Below the pieces are notes generated by a model. The model saw only the letters and a list, made by a program, of their open reading frames with translations. It had not been told where the DNA came from and made no database searches. The translations under genes and the position numbers were made by a program. 64,000 bases of DNA from Hofstenia miamia (taxonomy: Eukaryota; Xenacoelomorpha; Acoela; Hofsteniidae): positions 704,233-768,232 of the forward strand of contig CABFPE010000191.1 in NCBI GenBank assembly GCA_900660155.1, in the 5' to 3' direction. Below are positions 35,701 through 50,700 of this stretch, piece by piece. The first letter of the stretch is position 1. Each line of letters opens with the position of its first letter.

Positions 35701-38700
35701 CAAAATATTTATTGTATTTACAAAATGAGAAAAGTACAAATTTTAGGAAACTATGCTAAAAAAATTTAAGGGTAAAATGCAAAAATATGTTTAAAAACAA
35801 AACTATTCACACGCAGAAAAAAATATATATACAAGGCAGATGTTGTATCAAATGTTTTTCATGCATTCCTTTGTAAAATGTATATCTTTAAATTGTAGAG
35901 CAGTGATTTACCTTGAAAAGAAAGATTTTTATTTCTAAACGCATTTGTAATAGTTGCTTTTACTGAGAGCTGTTAATTGTAAAACCTAGGCTTTACAGTT
36001 TACAACCTTACAGTTCATGACTGTCATTTCCTGTAGCATTTTTCATTTCATCAATTTGTATGCTGGGAATAATGCCGATTTCTTGCAATCTTTATGCCTA
36101 CAGGCAGAGTTATAAATGATGTGCCAGGCTGCCCATCAACTATCAACTATTACCAAACAAAAACTTAAAACTTTTATGAGGCTAAATGAACAGACCCATT
36201 TAGGATTAGCGACTCTACGTACCAGGACAACTGATGCATACTAAGTAAAGAAAATTGATGCAGAGAAACAAAGTGTAATGAGACAACAAAACAGTAGAAT
36301 ATAATGAAATAAAGCAAAACAGTAAAATCTAATCCAGTGTATCTTTTCTGTTGCTTCGCCAGACAATCTGCTTCGGGAAGGCGCCACCAACCTTTCTGGC
36401 TGACTGAATTCACTCTCGCTCGAAACGTTTGTTAAAGAATAGCAATGAATTTCCAAAGCATAGCTTTAACTTAACCAGAATTCCATATGCGACTTCCGCG
36501 AACTGTCACCAACAGAGATAAGCACCTTATATTGAGAGATTTCATCCGATATACACTTGCATTCATCATAATAACAACTATAAGGTGTAAGATATGAGGA
36601 ATCCAAATAATCGAAGGAATAGATACAAACAGCATGATGGTTGAGGCTTTCAATGAGGTAGCCTACATAAGTGAAGCTTCTTTTGTTCGTGGCCGAACAT
36701 ATGTCGCTGGTTAAATATTTATTTCAGTATGGCCAGGTACAGCAGCAGCAAGAACTTTTCAAATTTCAAACTTTTCAAAACCAGTAAAGGAATCACAATC
36801 TCTTATGATATCTTTCACACCAGCATTGTAAAGCTTTTCTTTTTACAATTGATATATCTAGTTTCAGAAAATATTTCCATAACGACTCCTAATTCGTTAC
36901 ATTGCGTCATTTGTAAGCACTTGCGAGTGTTTATGCACAGTGAGTTGTAATTTTATTACACATCCACTTCACTTAAAAACGATTCAAATTTTTACCTCTG
37001 TAAATGTTGTAAAACGCTTCAAATTTACAGGTTACAGCTACTGTAGTCATACCTGTTTACAGTTAGTTTTTTTATTAAATGGTTACTTACAATACTTTAA
37101 TTTAGTTTACTGTATTTACAACCATCCCTAATTGCAAGTCATACCATTTTTTAAAATGTACATGCTCAATTGGCAAAATTAATTTAGCTTTTCTTAAACT
37201 GACAAGAGCATAGAGTTTATAAAATATACTCAACATTCCGTTACTTTGTAATCTTTTCCTAATATTGCCGATGATAATTATAAAATTTAAAATTGGTGTT
37301 TTCGACATTATAAATAACTCCAAGGATTTTATAGATGTTTTTGTTCTCATAAATTGTCTGTAATTTAGATAGTTCACCAACGTGACGACCTTCGCATTGA
37401 ACGTGAAAGTATAGAACAAGGAGATCCCACAGTTTCACAACTACCAAATACTTTGAAAACATTCGATGGGTATTACAGCGATTCCTGCCAGTCTTCCATC
37501 AGAAGGAAAATGTGATTCTTTCAATATAATTTTTTAAAATTGTACTTACACTAAAATACACTTAGTCATAAATACGAAAAAACTCACAATGAGATAAAAA
37601 TATACTAAGCTGGAGGAAGAACTTTCGAAATGTAGAATATTTTTTGTTAATAAGTGAAATCTGTTTATATATTATAAACTTTTTGTTAAGGTCTTTCAAT
37701 AAGTCCATTGTGAAAAAAACAACGGCCTACCTAAGATCAGTTTGAGAGAAAAATACATTCAATATTCTCCCAAATCTTTAATTTTTGTGATAATTTACAA
37801 ATTAATTCGTTCTGTTATTTAGCTCATCATACTTTGCAAGATCATCTGCATTATTATTATCAGCCATTAATTATAAATTTTGTGATTTTTGATGATTTCT
37901 CAACTCAACTTGAACAAATCTTATCTATTTGTTTGTGATGTATTATTTTTCAGATCTGGCAGTAATGGCGTTGTTACATGCCAAACTGCGAATGACAACT
38001 GGTTAAGTGAAACAGTGGTCTTTACTAAGCAAGAGGGTAATATTCATCTAACTGATCTTGGACTCTCCATCTCCGTCTACAATGATAACAACTGTGACGA
38101 TATTGTTGACGAAAAGCGATTCGTAATCAGTGGTTTGTTTCGCATTATTTGAATGTTATTTTATAATACCCTCAAACGTATTTTTTAATTTTAATTCTTG
38201 AATCCACAGATGGGTACGGGCTGGGATTGGACGGACTGTATCCAAAATTTAGGAAATTGTAAACCAAATAACATGTAATATATGTGTATATTACACTACT
38301 AGTCCACATCATGACATATAAAAAATTCTGAGAATTTGCCATTCACATGCTTAAGATTTTTCATTTTGTCATAAAAAATGTGGCATGCGAAATTTGAAGG
38401 CATTTCGATAGAATTTAGAGGTCGCTCAAAAACTGACTTTTTCAGTTAAGCGGTTAACTTTCAGGTAAAATCATTTGTATTAGAGGGGGAATCCTTGTAT
38501 GCGTTTATTTTGTATTCTCATTCATAATTCTACTTAATGCTCCTTTAAAGAACACGCCTTTCTTTTGTCATGTACACGTATACGACCAAGTATGTATTTA
38601 AATCATGATTTTGAAAGGTTTTCTTAGAACTGACATAACCATGGATATTAAAATTAAGTCAAAAAATAAAAAGTGGTCATTGCCTGCTACAAAGCTTGGG

Positions 38701-41700
38701 ATTAAACTTTCAGTATTAAAATGCTAGTAATGAGTCCTATAAATGTAATTGGACAACAATAATACATTCGTTTTCATATGCAGCAATAGACGGAATTAAT
38801 TAGATAAACTTTTCCAATTTGTATATTTTATATGCCTTTACATTTTTACCAATGCATACAAAACGCATGTACTAAATCTTTGACAATGTGGAACAAGTTG
38901 TTTCAGGTAGATATTTAATCATCATTTTTTGAAGCACTAACTGCATTTTTCAAATCACAATGTAATTTTTAGTCCCAATCAGCCGTGTCACTTAAAGCCT
39001 TCCTATTAAATTTCATGATGAATTTAAAAATATCAGGGGTCTCTCTAAGATTTGTACTGGTTAATAATCGGAATTATCATAATATATTTAAATGATATCG
39101 TTTTAGATAAAATCTTGATAATCAAGTGTAGTTGAGATTATTAAGGGAATTAATGTATACCTTTACCTAAAGTATAAACGGAAGTTCTTCATTATTGCAA
39201 CTCTTAATATTCAATTATAGTAGCATTGGTTACTAAAAATTTGAATAATATGTATAAAAGTCATTTTTTGAGCGACCTCTAAATACTTAATGCTGGCCTA
39301 AAATTTGACAAGACATGCGTTCACACTAAAATGAAAAGGGGCGTGCATTTGTAGCTCAAGTTATATAATGAAATTGGATATATTGCAATGATTGTATAAC
39401 TTAGAAGTGAAAGCTGATTCGCCGGCAAAAGACCAAATCAAAATTTTGGATTACATTTCACATGTAAATGGTAAAGATGTAAAGCATGTTGATTTGGATG
39501 ATTTAGAACAAATTATCAACGCATCTGGTAACTTTTAATCTTATAATTTATTATTAACCATAATGCACTTATCGACAAACTTAATCGCCTATTCGGAAGA
39601 GTTTACAGACCTTATTCTTTGAGATGAATATCATTTTCTCTTGATTCATTCGTTTTGCTCTAAAGTAAATATAATCGCATGAATTTAATGAAGTTTGCTT
39701 CAGTTTTTAATGCAGTTTTTGCAATTAACGTTCGTCACACCCAGTGGTGCATTTTATGAATATATTTTCTGTAATTTCTGCAAGAATTAGGTGACTTCTT
39801 ATCATTTTTTCAAGAGGACATGCAACATCGACATTTGCAAAATGAGTCTGGGTTGGAATTTAAATTGAAAGAGATTAAAATTTACTTCAACAGCGGTTCT
39901 TGCTGCTAGTGATATATTTTGGGGCATCCTTGGACTTCTCATGCGTTTGGTCATTAAATTCTCTGCTACATCAATTAGAAAGGTTCTTCTTTAATGCCAA
40001 ATATGGAAACTTCAATCGATACCCAACACTCCCTTCCATTCCAAAATTATCTGCATACCCAAAAAGGAATAACTTTCTCGATTAGTTTGACGAAATACAA
40101 AAAGTATTTCTTACTTAAATTATGCTGGAGGTGATTCGGTACCCTGAAAACTTATTTAAATTTAAGCATTTTTAAAATCCCAATATGTCTTTGCTTTCCT
40201 GACTTTTACTTTTATAGATTAAGAAGCATTCTGCCAAAATTTGTTGTTTTTTTACTCTCTCACTATAAGATTTGTCAACAATATTTTCAAAATTTTTCTT
40301 GCACTTCCAAAAAAGATTAAGATCAAATTGTTTGCTTGCTCACTTCAGCAGACGTCACAATTTTTTTCAAAATATATTTGTTCTTTGCATGAGTAATAAA
40401 TGTTTTATCGTATGCCCATTAAATTTTCCTGGTTGGCTTCGTAAACTGACGAAGCAAACATTCTCCTCAAGTCAAAGTCTACAATGATATATAGTCTAAC
40501 AAGAGTTTGTGGCACAAACTAAACATTAGATAACAACTATTCATTTTTTCTCGTAATTAAATTCCGTCGAGAATTAAGGCAGAGTAAAGAGAAAATTTAT
40601 TTAAAATTGTCTGTGCTAAGTTAGCACTATAGATTGGTTTGCCATGACCACTATTCTCCAATTCTCCACACCTGATTGTATCAAGGTCACACTTAAGCGT
40701 ACTTCTGATATCCAAATTTTCGCAAATTTTTTGTAAATTTTTTTTTGTGTGGTTGAAAATGCGTGTGACAATGAATGGAAAATCCGAACGATGCCAATTT
40801 TCTTTGCAAGCACAGTAGGTTGTTAATGTGAATATCGACATGGTCTTTCTCTTATTAATTTTCTCGTTTTGTCAAATATCGGTGCGAGATAATATTTAAA
40901 GATCGTGAGAAGTAACTATTTTTCGGAAAAGAATCATTAGAAGTCTTAGCAACGTTGTGCACAGTTGACTACTCTAACTATTGCTCTCGGTTTAAGTAGT
41001 CAAATATACAAGATTTTTATATGCATTACTAAAAAAGTTATTTAGGGTCAAAAGGATCCTTCTAGTGTTTATGTAAAAAAAGGAAACATCCATATTATCC
41101 TTTTTGATTGGGACAAATTCACCCGACCGGGTGTCCGTGGCTCAATGCTAATTAGTAGTATATATAAGTAGGAATTGTGATGTATTTATCATATTAAATA
41201 GTAAATATATCATTTACTGAAATTCATTGGAACGTGTAGGTTCAACACTGACGTTCAAAATCAATCGAATGGATAGTTTATACAATCTATCACCTCACAG
41301 TAAATCTCCGTTCAAACGCCATGATGTCCTTCGCTCACCCTTAATACGTTCGCATCTTAAATATTTCAGTGTTCCCACTAGGCGGCGTACAGTTACTTCC
41401 CACTTTATTGGGCATGTTCATTGTCATTCTGATACTCCTCAGCGCCCACCGACTGCACATAATTTAACTCGCACTTGGCCCAATCAATGTCTTACTTCTC
41501 CAAGTGCTAAGAACAAAAGACCTTCGATACTATGTTTCGATTTTAATGCCAACGAGCATCCGTCTAGTCCACCACCAATTGAACCTCAATCTCCAGTGCA
41601 GCTGCAAGAAGAGGAAGTTGAAACTGATGCCAGCTTGCAAACTTCAAATTTCTGCATTGAACCGTATGTTTTAAGAAAATAATTAGTTTAGTGTTTGAAT

Positions 41701-44700
41701 ATTTTCATTTATATAGCCATCCTTCGTTCTTAATTTGAATTGATCTTCGTTTTCTATAATTTTGACAGAATGTCTTTGTCATTTAATTTATTCTGATGCC
41801 TTGATTTTTAGTGATAATGATGGTGATTCCTTAGCTGCATCAATTTTCGAGGATTCTAAGCACTATTCGGCTTTCGAGTCTCCTTTGTTGCCATACAAAG
41901 ATGTCTTTTCAAATTCTAAAAGCTTAAGTCTTCCCCATGACTATCGCAATAGATTTGCTTCCAATCGTGAGTGAATTTTTTCGTACAATTTGTTTCTTCT
42001 TCATGTTAATTGCTATATCAATTCTGTTATAAAGAAACTATTTAATATTAATCTTAACAGAAGCATGGGTTGTTAAATTTTTAGTGTATTTAAAGACTAT
42101 ATAAAATATAATCATTAATAACTCTAGTATCTTACTAATATTAAAAAAGATGCATTTTACAATTTTAAGAGTAGCTGGGATTTTTGTCTTTTGCTCCTCC
42201 GTTGAGTTTGAACATCGTTTTGTAAAAAAATTTTTATCGTTTTTTGTGTATAATAAATGGAATAAAATATTTTCTATATAACTTCTAACGATTGACCCTG
42301 GCCTTACCTAGGCAACACGAGAAATGGTTAATCATGCACTCGAAACTAGGGACGGGGTCCGGATATTGAATTCAATATACCGCATACTGAAAAACAACCT
42401 CATTTCTCAAGCCAACGAAATAGACTACTTCCTGATATGTCAAAAAACTTGTTTTGTTGCATGACAAATCAAGTTTTATCTCGGAATATAGCGATAATAT
42501 TGTGCATATGTTATCCTCCTGGAAACAAAATAAATGATCAACAGATATAAAATCACAAAGTCACTTAGTTGAAGGATTCATCGTTTTCGGTGCTAATTTA
42601 TCATTGCGGTTAATAATTGTACATACAATGTTGATGAAAATCTCTTGGCCCTAGGTGCCTAGAATTAATTGATTCAAAAACCTGAAATATACAACTTAAA
42701 TTGAAATGGGCGGCTCTCTTGAACTCATATATCAGGAATTTCATTCAGTTGAACCCGCTATCTGTTATTGAATGGGATTATTGTAATACAATGGGTTTGT
42801 GTATCGAATGCATAATCATAGCTTCTGTTGCTGTTTGTAAACGAGGTATTTTTCGTATCGATGAGAATTACCTCATTGACTAGTCGCGAATAGTGTACTT
42901 ACGTGAATTTTATGACAATGCTCACTTGATCATTTTGAAATTGGTGAAGCGACAGTGCAAAGTTCAACAATTTTGTAACTGAAAAAGTCTTCATTTCTTC
43001 CAGAATTTCAAGTACAAAATTATAGTTGGCTGCAAAAAATGAGACCTCCAACAGGACGGAGCAACCCCGCACACGTCAGCAAAGACAAAAAATTGGTTTT
43101 CTGAAAATAATATCCAGTTTTTGCAATGGCCACCAAGTTCTGCTGATCTTTCTCCAATCGAAAACGTGTGGCAGATATTGAAAAATGACGTTGAGAAGAA
43201 AAATCCGAAAAATGTATCCGATTTAAAAGAAAAAATCCAAGAAAGTCAACACATTTTGACATCTGAAATGAAGTCCAATTTAATGAAATCAGTTTCAGTT
43301 CGTTTGAATGAAGTTATTTCTACAGGAGGAAAACAAATTAGACTTTGATGCTTTTTACTTATAGTCCTTTAATGTATCTTTAAAATCTTACCTTTCTTAA
43401 ATTGTTACGTTCAGTAGTTCAAAAGTAATATACCTCTTTTCTAGTCTCATTTTGCAGCCAACTATAGAACTGTTTTGAGACTAAAGCATAATTTAATTTG
43501 GTAAATCAACGCTTAACATAGTTTCCCAGTGTTTTTACCTAAATGTTTTTAAGCATATCAACATGCCCTAAAAGTAATAGTTGAATATATTTAGGTAAAC
43601 AACTGCATTACGTGAAGAATCGCTCTCGCACTGTGTCCAGTTCTTCACAGTACCATTCCAGTGTTGTTAAGCAGAGATCATCCAGTGCTGCAATGTCATT
43701 TGAAAAGTGTAAGAAGTTTCCCATTCCTCAATGTTTGTATGATTCTTACTACCTTTTCAATGTAGCATCATAGAAACCTGCTAGTTCTATAAATTTATTT
43801 TCATAGTTTTCACAATCCACATCTGATATGTGAAGAATTGGATCCTTCATGTTGAATTGTGTTCAGACGAGACCTTTGATATCACAGATTTTCGGAGTTT
43901 TCTAATTCTATCTATGAGTTGTGTACACGTTTAACTGTTAAAATTTCCACTTACATTGATTATAGATTAGATGTTCTACATCAATGCTCCATCTTAAGCT
44001 ATTTCTCTGACTGTCAATTAATTACAATTTTATATGACAGTAAATCATTCGAGAGAAAGTTTGTCTCCAATTGTCATTTAGTAATGCGGGAATATTCTGG
44101 ACGAAGTACGCCTTCCATCTATGCAACATTGCAACGGCCTGTTGCAGTTAAGGCTATATCTTCCGATGGAGTGGAAGAGCCGCCTTTCAGAAAAGACAGG
44201 TAAAAAATGTCTTCTATTTTGATTACTAATTTTTAATTTTTGGGACGTATAGTTTTGGTTCTAAAATGCTAGGGTCCGCAAACTAATCGGAACTTTGTCA
44301 TTTAATTTTATTCAAAATTATTTAGTCTAATACTTTTCAAAGTTTTCATCATTTGAAACCATACACTTTTGAAACAGTTCAAAAACTTTTTGGGATTATT
44401 CTTGTTTTTCTGAAACTATTAAACTTACAAAAAGTCTTCATTTGAGCAGCGTAAGGTTGTATGCCCATGTTATTATTTATCAGAAAGTGTACCAATCAAT
44501 GCTGGGGCATTCTTCACTTTGCCATACCTCGGCCGTTTCGCCTTAAAGCTTCCAAGTAGGTTTGACCAGGAGGAACAATTCTTTGTGAACTATTCATTCA
44601 CATAGAAACAATAGCAAATCTGCATTATTTTGATATTGGTCGTCATTTGATGCCGTTTTGGAACGTGGTGAGCCTGGATCTTTACATTGACTCCATTGCT

Positions 44701-47700
44701 GCTTCGTTTCTGGAACATAGTCATGAAACTAACTTCGTAATCAGAGATTATCTTCGAAAAATGGTTTGCATCAACTTTAACTTGTTTTTTAGTTCTCTAC
44801 ATGTATCCATTCGTGACCTTTTTGATAGTAAAAAAACAGACGAAGTAGAATTTTCAAGAAATTCTTTTCATTAAAGATCATAATTTAAAAGTCATGACTG
44901 GAGATCCAGAACACATAAGTCAAATCAATGAATTCATCATTTTATGAATTTTAATGATGTTTTCAGCATGATCTTCTATCGAATAATGTCCATTCTTAAA
45001 GCGTAAACTCTTAGAAGCTTCTTAACAGTTTCGCCTCCCATTTTTCCCAACAAAACCATAAATTCATGGTTTCGTTTCAGAAATCGTAGAAATTTGACGT
45101 AAACGCATAAAGAATCTCAACAATTGCAAACAACCGAGCAACACATATATTCACTGAAGTCACTTTGCACAATTTGCTTTAAGGGGTCCCTAGCAACAGA
45201 ATTTCAGGCTTGCCACACACTAAACTTTCCAGATTATTCTAGGTACCTCCTTGTATAGGATTTCGAAATTCAGTTGTTTTCTACTAGATTTAATGTGTAT
45301 AAATGCTTAATTTGTAAGTTTTTAGTTTCAATAACTTAAGTCCTCTTTGAGAATTGTTCTGTACTTTGAATGAATATGACGCTATATATTTAATGAAACA
45401 GTTCACCCTTATTAAGGACAACTTATTTTTGAAAAGTTTGTTTATTTATTAAGGAATAAATTCTTTATTTCATATAGTTTAGTACAAAAATTCTTCAGTT
45501 TGCTTCGTTTTAAAGAGCTAGATAAATGAAAATCATTAAAAATATTTTGTTTCACAACATGTATATTTAGATTAAAGCCAAGCGAGCCCCGCTTAGTTTA
45601 CATTGAAAAATCTTCGGAACCGCTGGGAATTTCCATTTTAGCTCATCCTCAAGGTGGTATTTTCGTATCCCATGTTGCTGATGACAGCATTGCCGCGTCT
45701 GCTGGATTAGAAGTTGGTGATCAGTTACTTGAGGTTAACTTTCTTTTTTGAGCAGGCTTCNNNNNNNNNNNNNNNNNNNNNNNNNNNNNNNNNNNNNNNN
45801 NNNNNNNNNNNNNNNNNNNNNNNNNNNNNNNNNNNNNNNNNNNNNNNNNNNNNNNNNNNNNNNNNNNNNNNNNNNNNNNNNNNNNNNNNNNNNNNNNNNN
45901 NNNNNNNNNNNNNNNNNNNNNNNNNNNNNNNNNNNNNNNNNNNNNNNNNNNNNNNNTATATATATATATATATATATATATATCCACACAAACTAATAAA
46001 GAAATTCGTTGATAAAGCATTAACAATATGGTACGTAACCAAGTAACAACAGATGATCAAACACCAATTCACTGGAAACTACCATACATTGAAGAAAAAA
46101 AGGAATTTCTAAAGTTAAGAATAGAGAACATAAACAAGAAACTTAAAGTAACAAAGATCGTACCAATACTAACATCAAAGAAGACATCAGATTTTTTTAG
46201 AAACAGAGATCCTATAAACAAAATGTTGGTTTCTTTCATTGTGTATAAATATGAATGTGAAAAATGTAACCATTTTTACATCGGAACAAGCAAGCGACCG
46301 TTTGAAACTAGGATCAAAGAACATCTTAGAGGGCATTTAAGAAGTGAAATATATTTGCATGAACACCAAGTAAACAAAGCTAATTTTGAAATATTACGAA
46401 GAACAAAAAACACCAAATTAGCTGAAGCCCTATTCATAAAAATGCAACCAAGAACATGCTATTAAATAGTAAACAAAGTACGATGAATTTACTGAAAATA
46501 TTTTAAGTGTATGCATATTTCAACATTATTTAATGTAGTAATTGTAAATTAAATTCCACGCATTTGTACACTGACGATGATTTATAAATCGAAACCGGTT
46601 GTAAGTATGTATATATATATATATATATATATGAAGATGTACTAAATGTATTAAAATTTTCATATTTATTGCGTACATATAGATTTTTCATAATTTTGAG
46701 TTCGAAACGAATCTTGTCGTTCTATATTGAAATGGAGAGTTAGTTTTTTGTGCAGAGTATAAGTAAATTTGTTATTGTTTTTAAAGTCCTACCAAAGTTT
46801 ACGACCACACAAGTGCTCTATGAATTCATATGTTATGTTGGTATAGTATTGTAAATACAATTCCTTATAATATTTTTTCATAATGCTGGTGATCCTAAGA
46901 AGTTTGGAATTATATTGTATAGATTTTTTCATTTGCAACTAAATATGGATTTGTTTTAGTTTAATGCCATCAATCCTGTCTCTTATACACATGAGCAGGC
47001 AGATATCATTCTTCGTCATCAAGGGACCAATCTCACCATTTTAACTCAGTATAAGCCTGAAAGTAAGTAATATTTTAGTTTGCACATTTGAATCTTTATT
47101 CTTCTAAAATTATTTATTTCGAACATATATTTTTAAAGTTGAATTTTCACTAATGGATTGTATATTTTTCATGGAGAATCTTAAAATTCATTCTAGATAG
47201 CTAGTGGCTAAATTAGTTTTTTGTAATTCTTTCAAAAAGTAGAAAATATTGTGTATATTTTAATTAAATAAACTTCAATATTTATAATGAAAGTTTTATG
47301 TCGATATCATAGATTCTTCCTCTCATTCACATAGAAATAAGTTAAGGAGGTGCCACACGATGGGCTTTTGCGCTAGGTTAAAACACTTTAGTTAAATGCA
47401 CTCCGTGTAGCATCTGTTCCCGTGCCAGATAATTGCAAGATAATTTCTCTCGGGGCATGTTTCGGGGCAAAGCCCATCGTGTGGCACCACTTTATTGTTA
47501 GTGCTATATGAAACACAGCAAACAGAACCATTTGAGAAATCTCTCTATTGATATACATAGACTTACATTTATTCATTTAGGCCCTGATATATATATATGG
47601 TTCAGTGTCAGTGCATTGTATCATGTCTAAGGGACGAGCTTTTATTTCAAATCTAGAACTACAATAACACCAGGATACTAATCACCTCAAATCTATATGA

Positions 47701-50700
47701 AACACAGCAAACAGAACCATTTGAGAAATCTCTCTATTGATATACATAGACTTACATTTATTCATTTAGGCCCTGATATATATATATGGTTCAGTGTCAG
47801 TGCATTGTATCATGTCTAAGGGACGAGCTTTTATTTCAAATCTAGAACTACAATAACACCAGGATACTAATCACCTCAAATCTATGAAATAATGAGAAAA
47901 TTCATTGCTCTTTATAAAATAATAACACAAATTATAAACAAATTTGTAGAATTTATTCATATACAATTCTGTCAGCAGTATAGAACAATAAGTTTGAAAT
48001 TAATACCAATATTACAATAGTAGTAAACCTGCTATATAAAAGTGAAAAGCAAAAGATTGTGATTTCAGTTTGCGACCACATGGCCTATTAAGAGAACTGC
48101 CCAATACCGTGAATTAGTGATTTCAAAGTGGGAGGCCCAACAGCTGTTGATAATTGTAAACACACTAAGTTTTTCTTGCAATTTAGTAAATTAAATTTGA
48201 AAATCTAAGATCTAATGGGCATCCTGAAAAATTATTGCAAATAGCATCAAAAGAAGCTCTAACATCCTCTTCATTAAAATGCAATTCACAAGAACTCTTC
48301 AATATTTATAATGAAAGTTTTATGTCGATATCATAGATTCTTCCTCTCATTCACATAGAAATAAGTTAAGGAGGTGCCACACGATGGGCTTTTGCGCTAG
48401 GTTAAAACACTTTAGTTAAATGCACTCCGTGTAGCATCTGTTCCCGTGCCAGATAATTGCAAGATAATTTCTCTCGGGGCATGTGGAAACTACCTTTTAT
48501 TAAACCTCACGAATCACGTCTTAAGAAATCTATATATAATTTAAATAGTAAACTAAGGAAATCAAGAATTATACCAATTTTATATTCGTAAAAAACATCA
48601 AATTTTATTCGTAACAAAGGTCAAATTCAAAAAAAAATTGATTTCATCAATTGTTTACAAATATAATTGTCAGAAGTGTGACAGCTCCTACATTGATGAA
48701 ACCAAACGACATTTGAAGACACGAATTTAAGAACATCTCTATGGACATTTTCAATCCGAAATTTATATGCACTCAAAAATACATAAAGCATCAACATCTG
48801 AATATTTTAATGAAAAACAAATGCACCAAGATCTCAGAATCAATTTAAATACAGAATGTCATCAAACTCTTCACTTATTTTAGTTTTATTAATGAATTTA
48901 TAAATTTATAATTTTACAGCCAAAAAATTTTTGTTTTTTACTGACGATGGTACAGTAAATTCCGAAAGTATTTTCAATTAAAATTTTCTTTGTTTTTTCA
49001 TAAAATGAAAAAGAAACTTAGTATTCAAGCAACAAATATATATATATATGTATATATACTCTGTGACCACTAAATTCATGTATAGTACGATTATATAAGA
49101 AGGCTCAATTGTGTTCCGCAATAGCTTCATAGTTTTCACGACTAAAACAACATTTTATTATCAGAATTTAATAATAATTTAAATAATTATTGTTTGAAGT
49201 ATCTTCCTCAGTGAACCACAATCCATTAAAAACATTCTAGGACTGCAGTTACCTTAAAAATCGCAAAATCACAAATTAGGTGAAACTGTTGAAGGACCAT
49301 TAAATTTGTTAAAATGTTTCTCCAACCCCATATTATTTGTAGATTCATGGCTTAATGGGCAACTTAAAATGCACTGCATTGTGAATTTTAACTCCAATAG
49401 AGCATATTGCTTTCCTTTCATTATCAAAAGTAATTAATATAATGATAATATAAAGAGATTCGAGAACATCCTATGCAAAATATACACATGGATTTCATAA
49501 ATGCTCTTCACTGGCTTCAACTATCTGGGAGAATTGGATACCTCAAACATAAATTTTCAAACAAAATTTTGCGATTAGAAAAAAATCGAAGGTTTAAGGT
49601 AAAGACTGATTTTTCTGATACTCTTAGTACTAAAATTTTCTATTTCCAAACAATTGGTCTCATCTTCAGCATGTTTTGTGATTAATCGGCCTCTGGTTGG
49701 TTTTATATCAAAGTTTTGATACTAGCATCTATCTAGAGCTTTACGACACACGAGTGTTTTATCCAAAAGCAAAAGATTACAAAAAATGCTATTGGAGCTT
49801 TGAACTTGTTGGTATATTGTCGTTTCTAGGTAAAATCAAGCAGCTCAGAAGGCCATTAAGCTCATGAAAGGTATAGCAAAGTCAGCATCAAAGCACTAAT
49901 ACACTTTAAATAAATAAGGGTTTTTTGTTTATAAAATAGGCCTGCATAGAAATACTATAGAATCCAAAAATGGAAGGGGTATGAAGTTTTTACGTTTAGA
50001 ATTCTTCTTTGGTATTCTTTAAGCATATTTTATAATTTCTCCACGTTTGGGACCCCAAACTAAAAACCTATTTTACGAATACCCCTTATATATATATAAA
50101 AGAATAAAAGTAAAATGATTTTTGATATATTTGAGGAATATTAGGATTAGCAATGTAGTCCTTTAACTGCATCTGTTTTGTCTAAACATAGGTACGTACA
50201 CGAAGTTTACGATAATTGTAAAATGAATGAGTACAATGCTAAAAACATCTTGGAGCCAAATATTTATCTATTTCACAATTTTGGGTGGAAGAGCAGAAAG
50301 CAGATCCACTGACTTCTTTAAATTTTGCAGCTACTTTTTTCGTTTAAGACATACCTAATATACAGTTATCGAGAGAGTGATGTCGGGTTTCACTGGTCCC
50401 ATTAAATTTCACTTTCTTTGTTCATAAAATTTTTTGCTTTTACTTATGTATATTATGTCTAGAGATCATTGAATGTGCCAGCGGTCAGTCTTCTTCAATT
50501 GAAGGACCCCTCAAACATTGAATTTTACTTTCTTTGTTCATAAAATTTTTTGCTTTTACTTATGTATATTATGTCTAGAGATCATTGAATGTGCCAGCGG
50601 TCAGTCTTCTTCAATTGAAGGACCCCTCAAACATTGAATTTTACTTTCTTTGTTCATAAAATTTTTTGCTTTTACTTATGTATATTATGTCTAGAGATCA

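Noticed and set aside
36174-36653. Three minus-strand frames in a DLG5 intron
   Set aside because: Overlapping in different frames, low information, no domain; probably repeat-derived.
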